Assembly (NCBI GenBank): GCA_963691655.1 | Contig: OY829326.1 | Span: 78,175,235 to 78,239,234, forward strand | DNA length: 64,000 nucleotides | Source of the DNA: Toxonevra muliebris | Taxonomy: Eukaryota; Arthropoda; Insecta; Diptera; Pallopteridae | Reading direction: 5' to 3' | Shown: piece by piece, positions 1-11,491 of the stretch | How positions within the stretch are numbered: position 1 is the stretch's first letter | Layout: every line of letters starts with the position of its first letter | Position numbers and translations under genes: made by a program | Notes under the pieces: generated by a model | Database searches by the model: none | What the model saw: the letters and a program-made list of their open reading frames with translations, nothing else | What the model was told of the DNA's origin: nothing

Positions 1-398
1 CGCAATACAAAAACTGTCAAATGAAATTCTGAATTTAATGGAATTCATTTGAAATGCCGAAAGTAACTCAGCAACCTTCAAACACGTAGTTGTAAAAAAT
101 AGGGAAAATATTAGATATATTACACTTTTGTAGACATTTTGTATTTTACATAGCGTCTCGACTAGCTATAATTCATAGCAATGTTTATTGTCGTGTCAGA
201 GCAGCTGATGGCTGTCAAAATATTAAGTGGGCAAATTATGTTTAGGCATTTCATTTTACAAAATGCTTTGAACAGATATGCGTTAAATTTGTTTCCCATT
301 TTCTCCCACGTATTTGTTTTCCACTCGATTCTTTTATAATTTCATAAACACTCATATCATATTTCATTTCTGTTAAGTTTAAATTATGCAATTTTTAA
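1..398. other. Intergenic, nothing recognised
   Basis: AT-rich sequence with no convincing coding frame, RNA gene or repeat structure visible on either strand. It ends at the TTAA that flanks the MITE starting at 399. Confidence 0.5.
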
Positions 399-631
399 CC
401 CTGGAAGTACATGCATATCTTTTATACGTAAAGGTCATGCTTCGTCGAAACGAGGACGGCATTATTCAAAGAGTTCATTATTTGATTAATTTACTATATA
501 GAAAAATAACAATGGACATTTTTTAAATAACATTTATTTATAAATTAAATGTTTAACAACACTTACTTAGAAAGAAAAATTGTAAAAAATAAACATGCGT
601 CGTCGATTCGACGAAGCATGTCCTTCCAGGG
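399..631. mobile_element. piggyBac-type MITE (TTAA-flanked, 233 bp)
   Basis: The element is bounded by TTAA at 395-398 and TTAA at 632-635. Its ends are inverted copies: CCCTGGAAGTACATGC on the left and GCATGTCCTTCCAGGG on the right, 15 of 16 matching. Just inside the right end lies a 15-bp near-palindrome, TCGTCGATTCGACGA; a decayed version (TCGTCGAAACGAGGA) lies inside the left end. TTAA target sites and ends beginning CCCT are hallmarks of piggyBac transposons. There is no coding capacity, so this is a non-autonomous derivative. A related end occurs at 50671. Confidence 0.8.
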
Positions 632-1376
632 TTAAATACACAAACATCAAAATCGAATGAAACTTCAAATTTATGTTAGTGTTGATAGCAACAGTACTGT
701 CTTGATGAAATGTTGAATTTTTTTGGTATGAGATTAACATAAGGTGTCTCGAGTAGACATTTTGATGGTAAGACAGGAACATTAAGATGAATAATAGCTA
801 GTCGAGATGCTATGTTATTTTCATAACAGCTGCTCTTGTAATATTTATAAAACCAATCTATACTTCAAATATTTTTATCTATTATCGTATTATTGTATTA
901 TACATAGTATTACACATAGCTATTATACATAAGTATCTTCAATTTGACTACTTATATATATAAACAAAATTAACAAAAGCAAGAGTGCAAGAGTCCAATC
1001 ATCCATAATTGCTACGGGTAATTCTAGCAAGTTTCGACGAAAAAACAAGTAACCGGTATCTGATTCTCCTCCAAACTTGATGATTTTTTGTAAGCTGACA
1101 GAGAAAATCTTGGGATTTAAAAATATGGATTTATTTTTTTATTAATCTCTTATAGTATACATAACGCTCGTATCGTGGTATTATACTGTTTTTTAGACTC
1201 AAAAACCTCATACCGCGTTTTTTCTAAAATACCACGTTTATACTAAGAAACAAATTTTTATTTTTTAACGCTTCGAAATTCAAATTTGTCAATCGCAATG
1301 CAAAACGTCAAAGTGGCAGTACGTCAACAATGGCAAAACGTTGCGAGTATATTTTTGATAGAAGTGGAAACATTTG
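632..1376. other. Intergenic, nothing recognised
   Basis: AT-rich; no supported gene, RNA or repeat. Short stretches near 1017-1060 and 1150-1260 did not resolve into a known motif. Confidence 0.4.
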
Positions 1377-1645
1377 ATTGATTGATTGATTATTATGGGT
1401 AACATGTACTTAAAGATCTATTGTACCCCCGATAGTAGCTTAATTATAAGCTATCAGATAAGCCAATCTTGCTGATGAATCTCAGCAATTGATGTGACTT
1501 CAAGGCTATGATGTCCTTACTTTCCGGGTAATATTGCCCCAGGTATCTTTTCCTCCTGCGTGTAAGTGTCTCGCAGTGTATTAGGATATGTTCTGATGTG
1601 CCCTTGTCTTTCTGGCAGAACCATAGTGGAAACATTAAAGGCAAT
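1377..1645 (-). mobile_element. 3' end of an RNase-H-bearing non-LTR retrotransposon (5'-truncated)
   Basis: On the minus strand, 1644-1447 encodes the C-terminal end of a non-LTR pol. A Cys/His tail (FCQKDKGTSEHILIHCE) is followed by LTRRRKRYLGQYYPE and LLRFISKIGLSD up to a stop, the usual ending of I/LOA/R1-group elements. The downstream 3' UTR includes ATCTATTGTACCCC, shared with the pieces at 6467, 18277 and 59400. The element ends in a short tandem repeat (GATT)n near 1377-1392, typical of such retroposons that finish in microsatellite-like tails. One expected cysteine appears as LW before FCQ. The 5' part is missing. Confidence 0.75.
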
Positions 1646-1969
1646 TCTGATCGTTAAATGTAATATCCATGCGTTGATTTCTATAAATACCTCATAACAA
1701 AACCGGAATTGTTGTCAAATTTCTTCAAAAGACAAGTACTATACAACAACTACAGAAGGAGAAGACAATTCAGATGACGGATAGTTTGCTTTCCTTGTTA
1801 ATAAAATTGAATAAAATTGATACCGCGAAATATGCAGTTTTTTCAAATAGATCTACTGTTTTTTTTTTAATTTTTGGTACAGTTTTTGATCCGAAAAAAG
1901 ATACGAGCGTTAAGTATGCAGTGGTGAAAAGTACGTTGACATAAAAATTCTAATTTCGATTCTGATCAA

Positions 1970-2161
1970 CTTTGCCGAAGAAAGTATGGCAAAAAAATGG
2001 ATCCTACCCTCCCGTAAAATTCGAAGAAGTTTCAGTACTACGTACTGTAGTTGTTTGAATAAAAATCTATAGTTACGTTTAATATTACTTTAACTTCTAC
2101 GAATTTTACGAGGGGTAGGCTCCATTTTTTTGTCATAGAATATGGAACTCTTCTGTCGGAG
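1970..2161. repeat. Long inverted repeat (hairpin / foldback MITE)
   Basis: The arm at about 1970-2030 and the arm at about 2092-2161 are reverse complements for roughly 60-65 bp. The cores are GGCAAAAAAATGGATCCTAC on the left and GTAGGCTCCATTTTTTTGTC on the right. The 60-bp loop holds an AGTACTACGTACT palindrome. No TSD was established. Confidence 0.75.
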
Positions 2162-2443
2162 TATTTAAAAAAAAAAAAAAGAATTCATCCATACAAATTG
2201 GTAGGCCCTAATGTACATACTTACATATTTATACATAATATAACAAAAATACATTTACTTATTTTAACAATAAAGAAAATACATATTAAAGGCACTAAAA
2301 AAAATACATTTTGTGGTATAGGTACAAATGAAATTCACATTTTTATTTTAATATTCAAAATTGAATAACTTTATGTTATATGCTAAAAATAAAAACAGCC
2401 CTTTGCGTACTGAAATGCAATTTACAGCAAAATTTTTAAAGTT

Positions 2444-2531
2444 TTGGTTTCGGCCAAATATTCGGCCATATTTTTTGCCGAAACTGTATTTTTGGTAGAA
2501 ATCGAAACCGAATATTCGGTCGGCCACTACT
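2444..2531. repeat. TTCGGCC-rich transposon end (hAT-like)
   Basis: A cluster of short inverted motifs (TTTCGGCCAAATATTCGG, GCCGAAAC, CGAAACCGAATATTCGG) ends at TCGGCCACTACTAA. Read on the minus strand this starts TTAGTAGTGGCCGACCGAA, resembling hAT-type termini that begin T/CAGTGGC. The second end was not found, so this is probably a truncated copy. Confidence 0.35.
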
Positions 2532-3056
2532 AATAACGCATGATTTTCTAGTCAAAGTCTTGCGAAATCATGCTGACCTGAAAAATCAGAAAAATAATAT
2601 GATTACAAAAATGGGGTCCTATTTGCTAATCAGAAGCACTCAGCGACGCGTTTCTAATACACTTTGAAAGCAGCTTTTCTGATTTTGTATCCGGGAAATG
2701 CACCCAATGTTTATGAAATAGTTAGTCATTCTGAACACATCGCACCCTAACAACAAAAGTGACACAACTCAAAATTGAAAATTTATAATATAATGGCATA
2801 TTATTTTCCATAAAATAAATTTTCAAATGTACATATAAGTAAGTAAAAACCTTTTTTTATCGAATAGATATTAAAAATCTTCATTGTTGTTAATGTTAGA
2901 TCCTAGATACTAAATATAAAGTCTTTAACGACACCGAATGTACATTATTGGTTTTATTGTCTATTATAAATTGGGAATCAAAATAAAGTTTTTGTTTAAC
3001 CCTAACCAGCAAATGAACCAAGATAGTCACGGCTTAGAGCAATACATGGTGTTACT

Positions 3057-3115
3057 GTTGGCATAGTGGTTAATGTGCTGAACTACTGTACAGGGTGCCC
3101 GGTTTCGGTGAGTCT
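3057..3115 (+). repeat. tRNA-like retroposon head (SINE or tRNA pseudogene)
   Basis: TGGCATAGTGGTTAATGTGC fits an internal Pol III A box, and CCCGGTTTCGGTGAG about 30 nt later fits a mutated B box. The intervening part does not fold into a clean cloverleaf, so this is not called a functional tRNA gene. Confidence 0.4.
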
Positions 3116-5919
3116 TGATCTATTATTGTTAGTCAGTCGCTTATAACAAAGACTTTTAAAATGCAGTTCATTCATTTTCACCTAAGGATGCGATTAACGC
3201 ATCGATATGTGGATTCAAAATAGAAAAAAAAATAATTAGTTGATATGTAATACAAAATACCTATTGATCCTGTAGCTTCAAAATTGTTGTTTAAATGCTA
3301 TGGCCCTGTACTGTTTTAGAAGTTAAAAGGAACTAATGAATGACTGTTATAAAAGTCATGCCGCTCCTATAAGCGATCAAAGCTTATTGCCAACCAGCAG
3401 CCTTATTTACATCAATGTCGGAGCAATACTGGTTGTAGGGGACTCTACAGTGCTTAATCAACTGATTATATTCTAAGCCTGCAAGTGTTCCATTTCTATT
3501 CTTCATGTTTTTGCTACAATGATCAAAACCTGTAAATTTATATTCTCTCTCTTTTTGTATATAACATGTAAATGAAACTGTAAAAATTGAAGTAGGAAAA
3601 TGAAAAGAATAAAGAAGACACGTTGCTGTGTCACAGTTACTTAATTTCTTGAACTCTGTCTAAAACCAAAAGATAAGTATAATTCTATTTTCTAATTCAA
3701 AACAAGAAAAACTCCTACACTGGTACTGGGTTGTAGTTGTATGATTAGCGTTGGGTGATTGAAAATTTATAGTTTATTATTGCCATTTATCCCACGGGCT
3801 AATTTGATTGACGAAAATTTTGAATTGGAGAAAATTCAATTATCCCGCTAAACCTTTTTTAAATGCGGAACTATTTAATGCGGTTGTCTGATCTGCAGTG
3901 CAATGTATGTTAGCAGATACCAAGTTAATCGAAACTATTCGAACTTTATTTGGTTTTATCTACTTAAACTATAAAAAGACAGAAAATTGATAATTGCACG
4001 AATTAGGATCCCGCTATCTTCATATTAAAATAGGACAAAGGAGAGAATTGTGGTATCACTATAGATCAATGTTGGTCTGTGTGAGGCAATTCGCCACCAC
4101 TATAACCTAACCTGGCTTTGGCATGTGTGTACTCTAGCTTTCTACGAATCCTCGGTGGAATCTACGTGCACTTTCTTAACATCAACATTTTTTTAATAAT
4201 AACAAAAATAATTTCCTGTAATAACCTAATTATTTTTGATGTTTTTCCAGTGTGATCCGCATGGACACAACAATCATTTAAGGGCACAAGAAACGAATAA
4301 TGTATACCGAGTGGTAGCAAGAAATGGTACCTGTTGCCATTTTGTGAAGTTGAACGCGACTGAGACAAGAGAAATGAACAATGCGTATAAATGTTCAACT
4401 CGACGAGATACAAAAGCAGAAACAACAAAAACACTGTTAGATAGCTGTTACCTTGCCTAATACCGTCAGCAAGACTTACTTGCACTCAAAAAGGTGTGGC
4501 TACGACTGAAATCCAGTAAGAGTGAAAAAGAAAACATGATTACCTGATTGAGAAAGAGAGAATTAAATGAGAGGAAAAAAAGGTGGGTTTAGTAAGTGGA
4601 AAAACGAAGTAAAACAAAATGTGTAGATTAAATATAAAACATCGTCGACACACAAGTTTGTTTGATGGCTAAAGAAATTAGCACCGATCATTAGCTCAGG
4701 AGTAAGCAAACGGATCTGTAGTCGACGCAGAAACGATATCAAAAAAGAAAACCAAATCGCAACTAAATCGTAATTGCAACCGGTATACAAATACGGAAGA
4801 TAAGAAATTAAAAGACTTGAAGGAAAATAGAATGAAAAAGATAATATAAAGAAGAAAAAAGTGTGGCGTCAAAGGATTTCAAATGAAATTATAATTGTGT
4901 GAACAAATTAAAAAAAAAGTGATAATTTAAACAAGGATTAATAAAATCAAGAGTGAAAACTAAACACCAACAATAAATTGGAAACGTGCCCCTACTGTGA
5001 AACAAGCGAATAATTTGTTTTTATTTCTGATATCTTGGATTTTAAAGGAATTTATAAGTAAGCTACTATTTCAACGTTTAATTAAGTGCAATCAATTTTT
5101 TCAATCAAAGGACTGCATGGCCTTCGGGGTTTTTTTTTTAATATAAAAGAATAACTTTTAGAAATGAGTTTTGACGTATTTTTTCTTCCGTCAATAGAGA
5201 GTAAGTCCCAGTTTTATTTATAAAAAAATGCATCCAAAATGTAGCCTCCAGCTCCATTAAAAAGCCATGCACGGTGTGTTTGGTCTGCGCAGGGTGCCAG
5301 TTCATCTGAAACAAAAACGGATTAAAAATTACAAAACTAAACTTCGTTTTGTCAAAAAACTCTGAATAAATCAATCATCGCTTTTCCACCGAAAACTGAA
5401 TTCTTTCAGAGATTCGTGTGAATTATACAAATGCACATGCATATTTTCTAGGCGCTATACTTTTCCTTATGGCTGAAGAAATTTTTTAGAATTTGAGACA
5501 GTTTTTATAAAAATATACCTTTTGAATATTCAAATATAAATAGTAACAAATTCTACTCAAACATCGATTTTCGTTATCAAGATACGACCAATTAGACGTT
5601 TGATTACCAAGAATGGTGGGCTTCTCCATCTTTCGAACAAGTACATGTATTTTAATTTTTTTACCAAGACGATACAATTTTATCAGACAGCACGATACGG
5701 CTGTAATGCCAAAACACCTTTTTTTGTCACCTCTCCCGGTGAGAACGATAAATAAAGAACGGTTTATCTGAAATGAAAAAAAAAAAAAAAACAGAACATG
5801 CTTCAGTTTTCATCGTCACACTCTTAGAGAACGAAGGATTTTATGAAATATACATTTTTACAAAAATGGTAATGATTTTTTTTGCATTTTTAATTTTCGA
5901 GGGTCTGGAAAAAAGTTTT
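3116..5919. other. Intergenic; possible noncoding exon near 4251-5060
   Basis: Mostly AT-rich. At 4241-4250 a good acceptor (TTTTTCCAG) precedes a stretch of higher complexity that is open on the plus strand until about 4460 and continues as A-rich, UTR-like sequence to about 5060. No recognised protein motif is present. It could be a 5' UTR exon of a downstream gene or simply chance. Confidence 0.25.
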
Positions 5920-6570
5920 ATTCCAAATAGAAATTCCTTCGTTCACTAAGAGGCTATTACAGTTATAAACTCGCCAGTAAAAATTCAGGTCGATTGGTGA
6001 AATGGTTCTTGAGAAACCGTTCTCCCCGCAACGGAACTTTTTGAAAAACAACATTTCGAGATAATCTCGTTTAAGTTTTCGCCACAGTGTTCAGGTAGTG
6101 CTCAGATCCCCATGAAATTTGGAAAACATTTTCTCAAGAGGATGTACTTTGAGAAAATGCAATAGAAATATTTTGGTTTTTTTTTGGCCAGCACAAGAGT
6201 ATATAGCCCCTTAAGGGGGTTCCATCTCCTACCCTTCTTCTTTAAAATGCGGTTTTAAACCCCCTTTTTTGATAAATGCCCGAACTGTTGGAATAGTCAA
6301 TACTCCACAATTTGAATATTCCGGCCGGATAAATAGACTTTTTTGTCCAAATAAAAATACATTCGTTAATGAGCGAGCTATTATAATTAGGCACAAAATT
6401 TCAGGTTATTCGGTAAATTTATTTTTGAGAAGTTTTGGTCACCCCATTTTGATTTATTAAATAGGGTGATATGTACTGCGACCTTAAAAGTCGGTTGTAC
6501 CCCGTGAGCAACAGTACTTCTCAAAAAACACAATTCACAGATAATCGTGCTTAAAATTTCAAGGTACCGC
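5920..6570. repeat. Diverged tandem duplication, second unit interrupted
   Basis: A unit at about 5920-6080 and a unit at about 6340-6570 share an ordered series of similar words: CCTTCGTTCACTAAGAGGCT against CATTCGTTAATGAGCGAGCT, then ATTCAGGTCGATTGGT against TTTCAGGTTATTCGGT, then TTCTTGAGAA against TTTTTGAGAA, then GATAATCTCG against GATAATCGTG. The second unit is split by the roughly 60-bp insertion described separately. Confidence 0.55.
6446..6506 (-). mobile_element. Minimal non-LTR 3'-UTR insertion (~60 bp)
   Basis: GATATGTACTGCGACCTTAA and GTCGGTTGTACCCCG match the 3' UTR motif of the retrotransposon family seen at 1397, 18277 and 59385. It interrupts the second copy of a diverged tandem repeat: the neighbouring unit reads directly from CCCC to GCAACGG at this place. 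It is therefore an extremely 5'-truncated insertion. Confidence 0.6.
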
Positions 6571-7392
6571 TACCCTGCTGAGCTATAGCGTTATAAATGG
6601 CCGTTACTTAAGGTTTAGATCTCTGGTTTCAATGAAATTTGAAGTTGAAATTTGACCCAACAGATCGTACATATATATATATATAAATATATATAACCTC
6701 TTAAAAAATTTATTTAAGATCAGTTCAAGCGTTTAGCTGTTAATATAAGGATGAAAAAAAAAACTATTTTTAGCTTAATTTAAGACGAAACTAAATAATA
6801 GGGTTGCATTAAAACTTATTTTATATTTGAGATCATAATTTAGATTTATATATTTACGAAATTTAATAAAAATCTGAGAACTCTTTCATTTTTGTCTCGC
6901 CGTTGTACGGGGTTGAATCAACCTGAGCTGTTAATTTAGTAAAAAATATTAATTACCGGATTTAGCGGACTTTGTATGGGATTGTTACACTGTGCGACGC
7001 TTAGTTATCAACGTTGCAAAATAATCGTTATCTAATAAAAACAGATAAACACTACACAAATATTACATACCATTTTTTTTTTTTCATTTAAAACCAGATG
7101 CTATGACAAAAAATATTTGAATATTTGTAAACTGAATAACTTCAGTGGACAACTCTCCTATAATATATTAAAGTATAAGGTTAAAGTGATAAATCTGTTC
7201 TTTATAAAGAATTGCTTTAAATGAAAGCGTAGCTTCAATCAGGGGCGTAACATGTTCCTATAGAGAAATTCTGCTTACAAATTCGTATTTATCAGGCAAA
7301 ATCCGTAAAAAGTCTGAACCCAATTTATGCAATTTTCTATCATTTTTTATAAAATTAAAACTAATATGTGAGTTCGGAAAAATAAATAAAAC
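6571..7392. other. Intergenic, nothing recognised
   Basis: Contains a short (AT)n run near 6672-6697 and AT-rich sequence. No supported feature. Confidence 0.4.
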
Positions 7393-7920
7393 TTAATTGT
7401 CAATACATCTCATGAAACGGTATTTTTCGCTGCCGTACGTCATACTGAATTCTTGAGACTTGAAAAAATTAAAAATATTTTTCATGAATTGAATCCGAAT
7501 TTTTTTATTCAGAATGTGATATTTAACTTTCAATTGTAAGCATGCTTCATGAAAGCTGTTTGCTAAAGATTGTAACACCAAAATACCAGCGATCTTTTCA
7601 ACGATCTATGGAAGTTTACTAATATTCGAAAATATAGCTGAGAATTGCAATAACTCTTCAAATATCTTCACAGAAATATCTCTCAAATATCTTTGTTGAA
7701 ACAAACTGAAAAGGCATCGGGTATAACGATCAGAGTCATATTTTATCCAAAATGAGTTACTGATGCTATTTTTTAGCCTTAGGGCTATAACGATAACCGG
7801 GGTTACAAACTTAAAAAAAGTTCGTCTCAATCTCATTTCTTGCTTCGCCACAACGCTGTTTAACACTAGCAAGATCTCATCAAAATCTGAGAGCCAAACC
7901 AGGTATGACAATACTTCACC
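7393..7920 (-). pseudogene. Interrupted ORF of unknown origin
   Basis: Reading the minus strand, an open frame from about 7911 (starting near LSYLVWLSDFDEILLVLN) runs to an in-frame TAG at 7606-7608. The same frame then stays open (IVEKIAGILVLQSLANSFHE onward) to a stop at 7393. Together this is about 172 codons with a single stop. The residue composition looks protein-like (mixed Leu/Lys/Arg/Phe), which is unusual for the surrounding AT-rich DNA. I do not recognise a family; a decayed transposase fragment is possible, and so is chance. Confidence 0.25.
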
Positions 7921-9007
7921 CTGGGAATTCCCATCTTAATGTACTTGATAATTTTTATATCTCCCAAGTTTGTCTCGTCTAATCTTCTCTCAGTATAAAA
8001 CCCACTGACAGAACGGTTTCTTCACATTACCTGGATGACGAATTTTATTATTCAGCAAATATATTCGAAATTTACAGAAAATGCCTATATTTCATAAAAG
8101 TTCCCAAAATGTATAAAGTAATCTTTTCATTTTGCTGAATATTTGTGTCAAACTTATTGCCGAATATTCGTCAACTACTGAAATTATTCTAAGCACTTTC
8201 TTTTCTGGCATGCTTTCAACAAGGTTCTCTAAAACATTTTAGTTTGTATTTTCTAATCTCTATGGGTCCTAGCTCTTAGACAATCTTAGGGGAATATTTT
8301 AATTTTTAATGTATTCTAGAGGAGTTTTATTGAATTGCTTTCTAATGTCTTAAAAGCCTGTTGTCATATTTTGAGCGGTTTGTTTAGCATTACCCTGCAT
8401 TAACATTTAATTATTGCTCTTTTTGACCCCAAACACGTATAAATTGGATGAATATGAATTTTTATTATAATAACATCACACTATGTGACAAATCTTTAAA
8501 AACTTGTACGATCTTTCATCCGAAAAATTCGGAAATTCTACTATTTATTATTTTAGAAAAGAATAAATTCGATCAATAGACTCACCTGTTAGCGGATAAC
8601 ATATTTGAACGCAACAAATTCCGTTGTAAATGAATGAATAAAATAAAAATAGTGAGGCAATATGCGTTTTTCTTTCTTAACTCAGAGCACGGAGTAGAGT
8701 AGAGCACGAGCACACCGAGCACGCTCTGATCAGACTACGCTCTGACAACTCTGATTTAATTTTAAAACGTTTAGACCACGAATTGTCAGATAACAGCTAT
8801 TTATTTTTTAACAAAACTTTTTCAATCGTTTTGATCTTTTTTGTGCGAAATGGATAACTTAATTATTCTCAGCCCCTGTTCGGCATTTCAAATTTTAGTG
8901 TATTCTATCCAAATATTTTTTTTAATCGTGATCTTTCTATTAGTCAATTTCTTCTGAGCACGTAGAGCACGCTCTGAGCGCGCTCTGATCACCAAAAGAA
9001 ACACAAT

Positions 9008-9735
9008 GGGTGCATTCAGAAGGTACAGCTGTTGCGCAACTGTGTCTTCTGAATGGGTTGTTGTGAATTTCTGCTCCGTGGAGCTGTTGGCATTTCGACG
9101 CCATTTTTTCCATCATATTATATTTCTGCTCTTTCGGGCCAACATGTTGTTTCAAAAGACCTGCGCCGTCTATTTTATTTATCGGTGGCTTGGTGATTTT
9201 TAGACGATGGCTGGTAGCCGATATTTTCTTTTGTTTCGGCGCCTGATATAAAAATACGCGAATATAATATTTTAAACAATCCTATTGTAAGCCAATTTTT
9301 CTGTTTAATGTTATTGAATTCATATTATGAAGTTTGTCGTTCATTTGTACTGTGAGTACGGCTTAGCCGATAAATCACGGCCGGTAGCAACTAAAACAAA
9401 GCGGCAGCGCGAAGTTGACTGTAAGCCGCACGGCGCAGGTTTCTGGCTTATAGTTAAAAAAATTTAAATAAGAAAATATACATGACGTGTGTCGAAGATA
9501 CAGTTTCGATTCAATATACAATTGGCGAGTGTATTTGATAATAGATATCTTTCATTATTTTTGTCTTTGATAAAATTAAAATTTTTTCACTTTTTTGTTT
9601 CTCAAAAAATAAAACAGCTGTTTCTCAAAAATTTGGCAAATGCTGCATCATGCCATTCAAAAAATACAAAATGTACATACGCAGCAGAAGCAAATTTAAC
9701 ATGTTGAGCCTCCGGTGTGTCTTCTGAATGCAACC
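9008..9735. mobile_element. Non-autonomous TIR element with palindromic left end
   Basis: The ends are GGGTGCATTCAGAAG on the left and CTTCTGAATGCAACC on the right, inverted with 14 of 15 matching. AAT flanks both sides (9005-9007 and 9736-9738), consistent with a 3-bp target duplication. The left end is itself a near-perfect 43-bp palindrome (9013-9055) centred on TTGCGCAA. No transposase frame is present. The superfamily is uncertain. Confidence 0.65.
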
Positions 9736-9818
9736 AATTACGTTAGCTCTGAGTGCTCAGAGCTAAAAAGAAACACGATTACGTTTTTTGACAACTCGTG
9801 CTCTGCTCAGAGCTAAGC

Positions 9819-10106
9819 GCCTGGTTATATTAGTGCTCGGTGTTCGACGAACACAAAACATTTTCTCCCGTGCTTGGTCAAGGTGGTTACATTCAGCTCG
9901 TAGCATAGTTGTTTTTTGTCAAAATATACTCGTTTGTTTTATACTATTTTATATGTAATGATACTGTTTTGTAAAAAAACTCATTGCCACATTGAATATT
10001 CGGATTGTGTTCGGTGAGAGAGTGAGTACAGACTCTCTCTTTGTGTTCGGTGCAGCAACAATTTCATGGTGTTCGCCGAGCATACTCGCAATATAACCAC
10101 AGCCTT
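9819..10106 (+). mobile_element. MITE family A, copy 1
   Basis: About 288 bp, closely matching 26121-26437 along its length. It begins GCCTGGTTATATTAGTGCTC and ends GAGCATACTCGCAATATAAC followed by CACAGCC. The two ends are imperfect inverted repeats (GGTTATATT plus GCTCGG plus CGAACAC). A third, interrupted copy lies on the minus strand at 50533-50981. No coding capacity. Confidence 0.8.
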
Positions 10107-10365
10107 ATAAAGAAAAACGCCTAATACCCAGTGGAACTTTGGAGGATCGTAAGAGTAATAGTTGAGCGTTCCAAAGCGAGCAATCGATTACTACCTATTG
10201 CCCCAGAGCTCTTGCATTTTGTACTCCTTTTTAACTTTGCATGTCCTAGGGTATGGAGTACTCGTTTTAGTCTCCAAAAGGAGCAATAAAGGAGGACACG
10301 ATTACGGGCATGAGCTCACTTGCATCTTATAGAAAAACTCCGAAATAGTTTCTCACAAAATTCAT

Positions 10366-10432
10366 GACGCCATAGACTAGTTGTCTAAAACGCCAGTAAG
10401 CACTTGTGTGTGCCAAGGTTCAAATCCCAAAA
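10366..10432 (+). repeat. tRNA-like head, forward
   Basis: A D-arm-like GACTAGTTGTC and an exact B-box type GGTTCAAATCC (10418-10428) are followed after a few bases by runs of T that could act as a Pol III terminator. The acceptor and anticodon stems are poor. It is best read as the head of a tRNA-derived SINE or a tRNA pseudogene. Confidence 0.45.
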
Positions 10433-10551
10433 CTTTTTTTTTATTTTTTTTAATTGTAATGCTATATTCATTTTTGTTCAATATTTTTTATTTTTTTTTA
10501 TTATTTTCTATTATTGTTTTATATTTTATTATTTTCTTCAGTTCCCTTTTT

Positions 10552-10619
10552 CCAGGCTCGAACCTGTGGTCGAAAAATTCGCATCGCGAATATTAAACGA
10601 CGCGCTTATCAACTGATCA
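10552..10619 (-). repeat. tRNA-like head, reverse, facing the forward one
   Basis: The minus strand reads CAGTTGATAAGCGCG (A-box-like) and ends CAGGTTCGAGCCTGG, an exact B-box with a closing 4-bp T stem. With the unit at 10366-10432 this makes two convergent tRNA-like units joined by about 120 bp of T-rich DNA. Confidence 0.5.
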
Positions 10620-11491
10620 ACATAAACAAATTTATTGTCATTGAATTTTGTTTCTTTTACTCTTGCAATGATCCTAGTACTAGTTACTGATTTTTAACTC
10701 TTTGATGCACACAATTTTAAAGAAAAAAAACACCAGTTGCACAGAATTTTTTTTGGTTTATATCATTACCAGCAGAATGAGAACCTGTAAATAAAAACTA
10801 AACTGTGTGCTATAAGTAATTTCAACTTTTCGAGGTGGGTTAAAATATATCACACTATGCATAAAAACATATGCAAAAAGTGGGGTAGTTTTTACCCTAC
10901 CTAACCCTAAAGAGTTAACTGGGCAAGAGAGAGTAAGATATACAAATTTGAACTACTGAATCGGGCTGTTTTTGTTTATCGTTATTTCTAAAAATAGAAG
11001 TTCAAAAATTTTGTTACTGTATTGGAGTTGCTCGTTTATCCCTCCTTTTGGAGTAATGAAATCATTAATCGTTTGAGGAGTAATCACTGTTTGTGCAACT
11101 GGGTAATTACAAATGTTTCATATACATCGACAACTTCTCGGAAGAATATATTGACCCTAGAATCCTTAACGTTAAAATAGAGCAATAAGCACGTTTATCT
11201 AAAACTTCAAGTAAAGCGTTATCAGAACTTTATTTTAGAAATGTTATGGCACACAGTGGAAAAGACTAACTAAACTCAAATTATCAATCCAAAATAAACC
11301 AGAAGTTAGATTACTCTGTACAACAAAATGAGACTTAAACCCTCTAGTTCCCAAATTTTTGATTAAGTTAGAAAAAAAACATTGGGATTGATAAATTTTG
11401 ATGCAAAAAGCATAAATCTGATCTCAAAAACCTAAAAAATTTAATGTTCGTGGTTTTATGAAGCCATATAAATTTTTTTTTCGGTTCAGAT

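Larger units (their letters stand above)
8662..10125. mobile_element. Nested MITE cluster
   Basis: The outer borders look inverted: GCGTTTTTCTTTCTTAACTC near 8665 and AAAGAAAAACGCCTAA near 10112. The segments 8680-8755, 8950-8995 and 9745-9820 are loaded with AGAGCACG/CGCTCTGA words in both orientations, typical subterminal repeats. Within this nest lie the 9008-9735 element and the 9819-10106 element. Confidence 0.5.

Noticed and set aside
1473..1500. CTGATGA as a possible second hammerhead core (also near 45771 and 61141)
   Set aside because: No GAAA at the required distance and no complementary stems.
10366..10432. Functional tRNA gene
   Set aside because: B box is good, but acceptor and anticodon stems do not pair; called a tRNA-like repeat instead.
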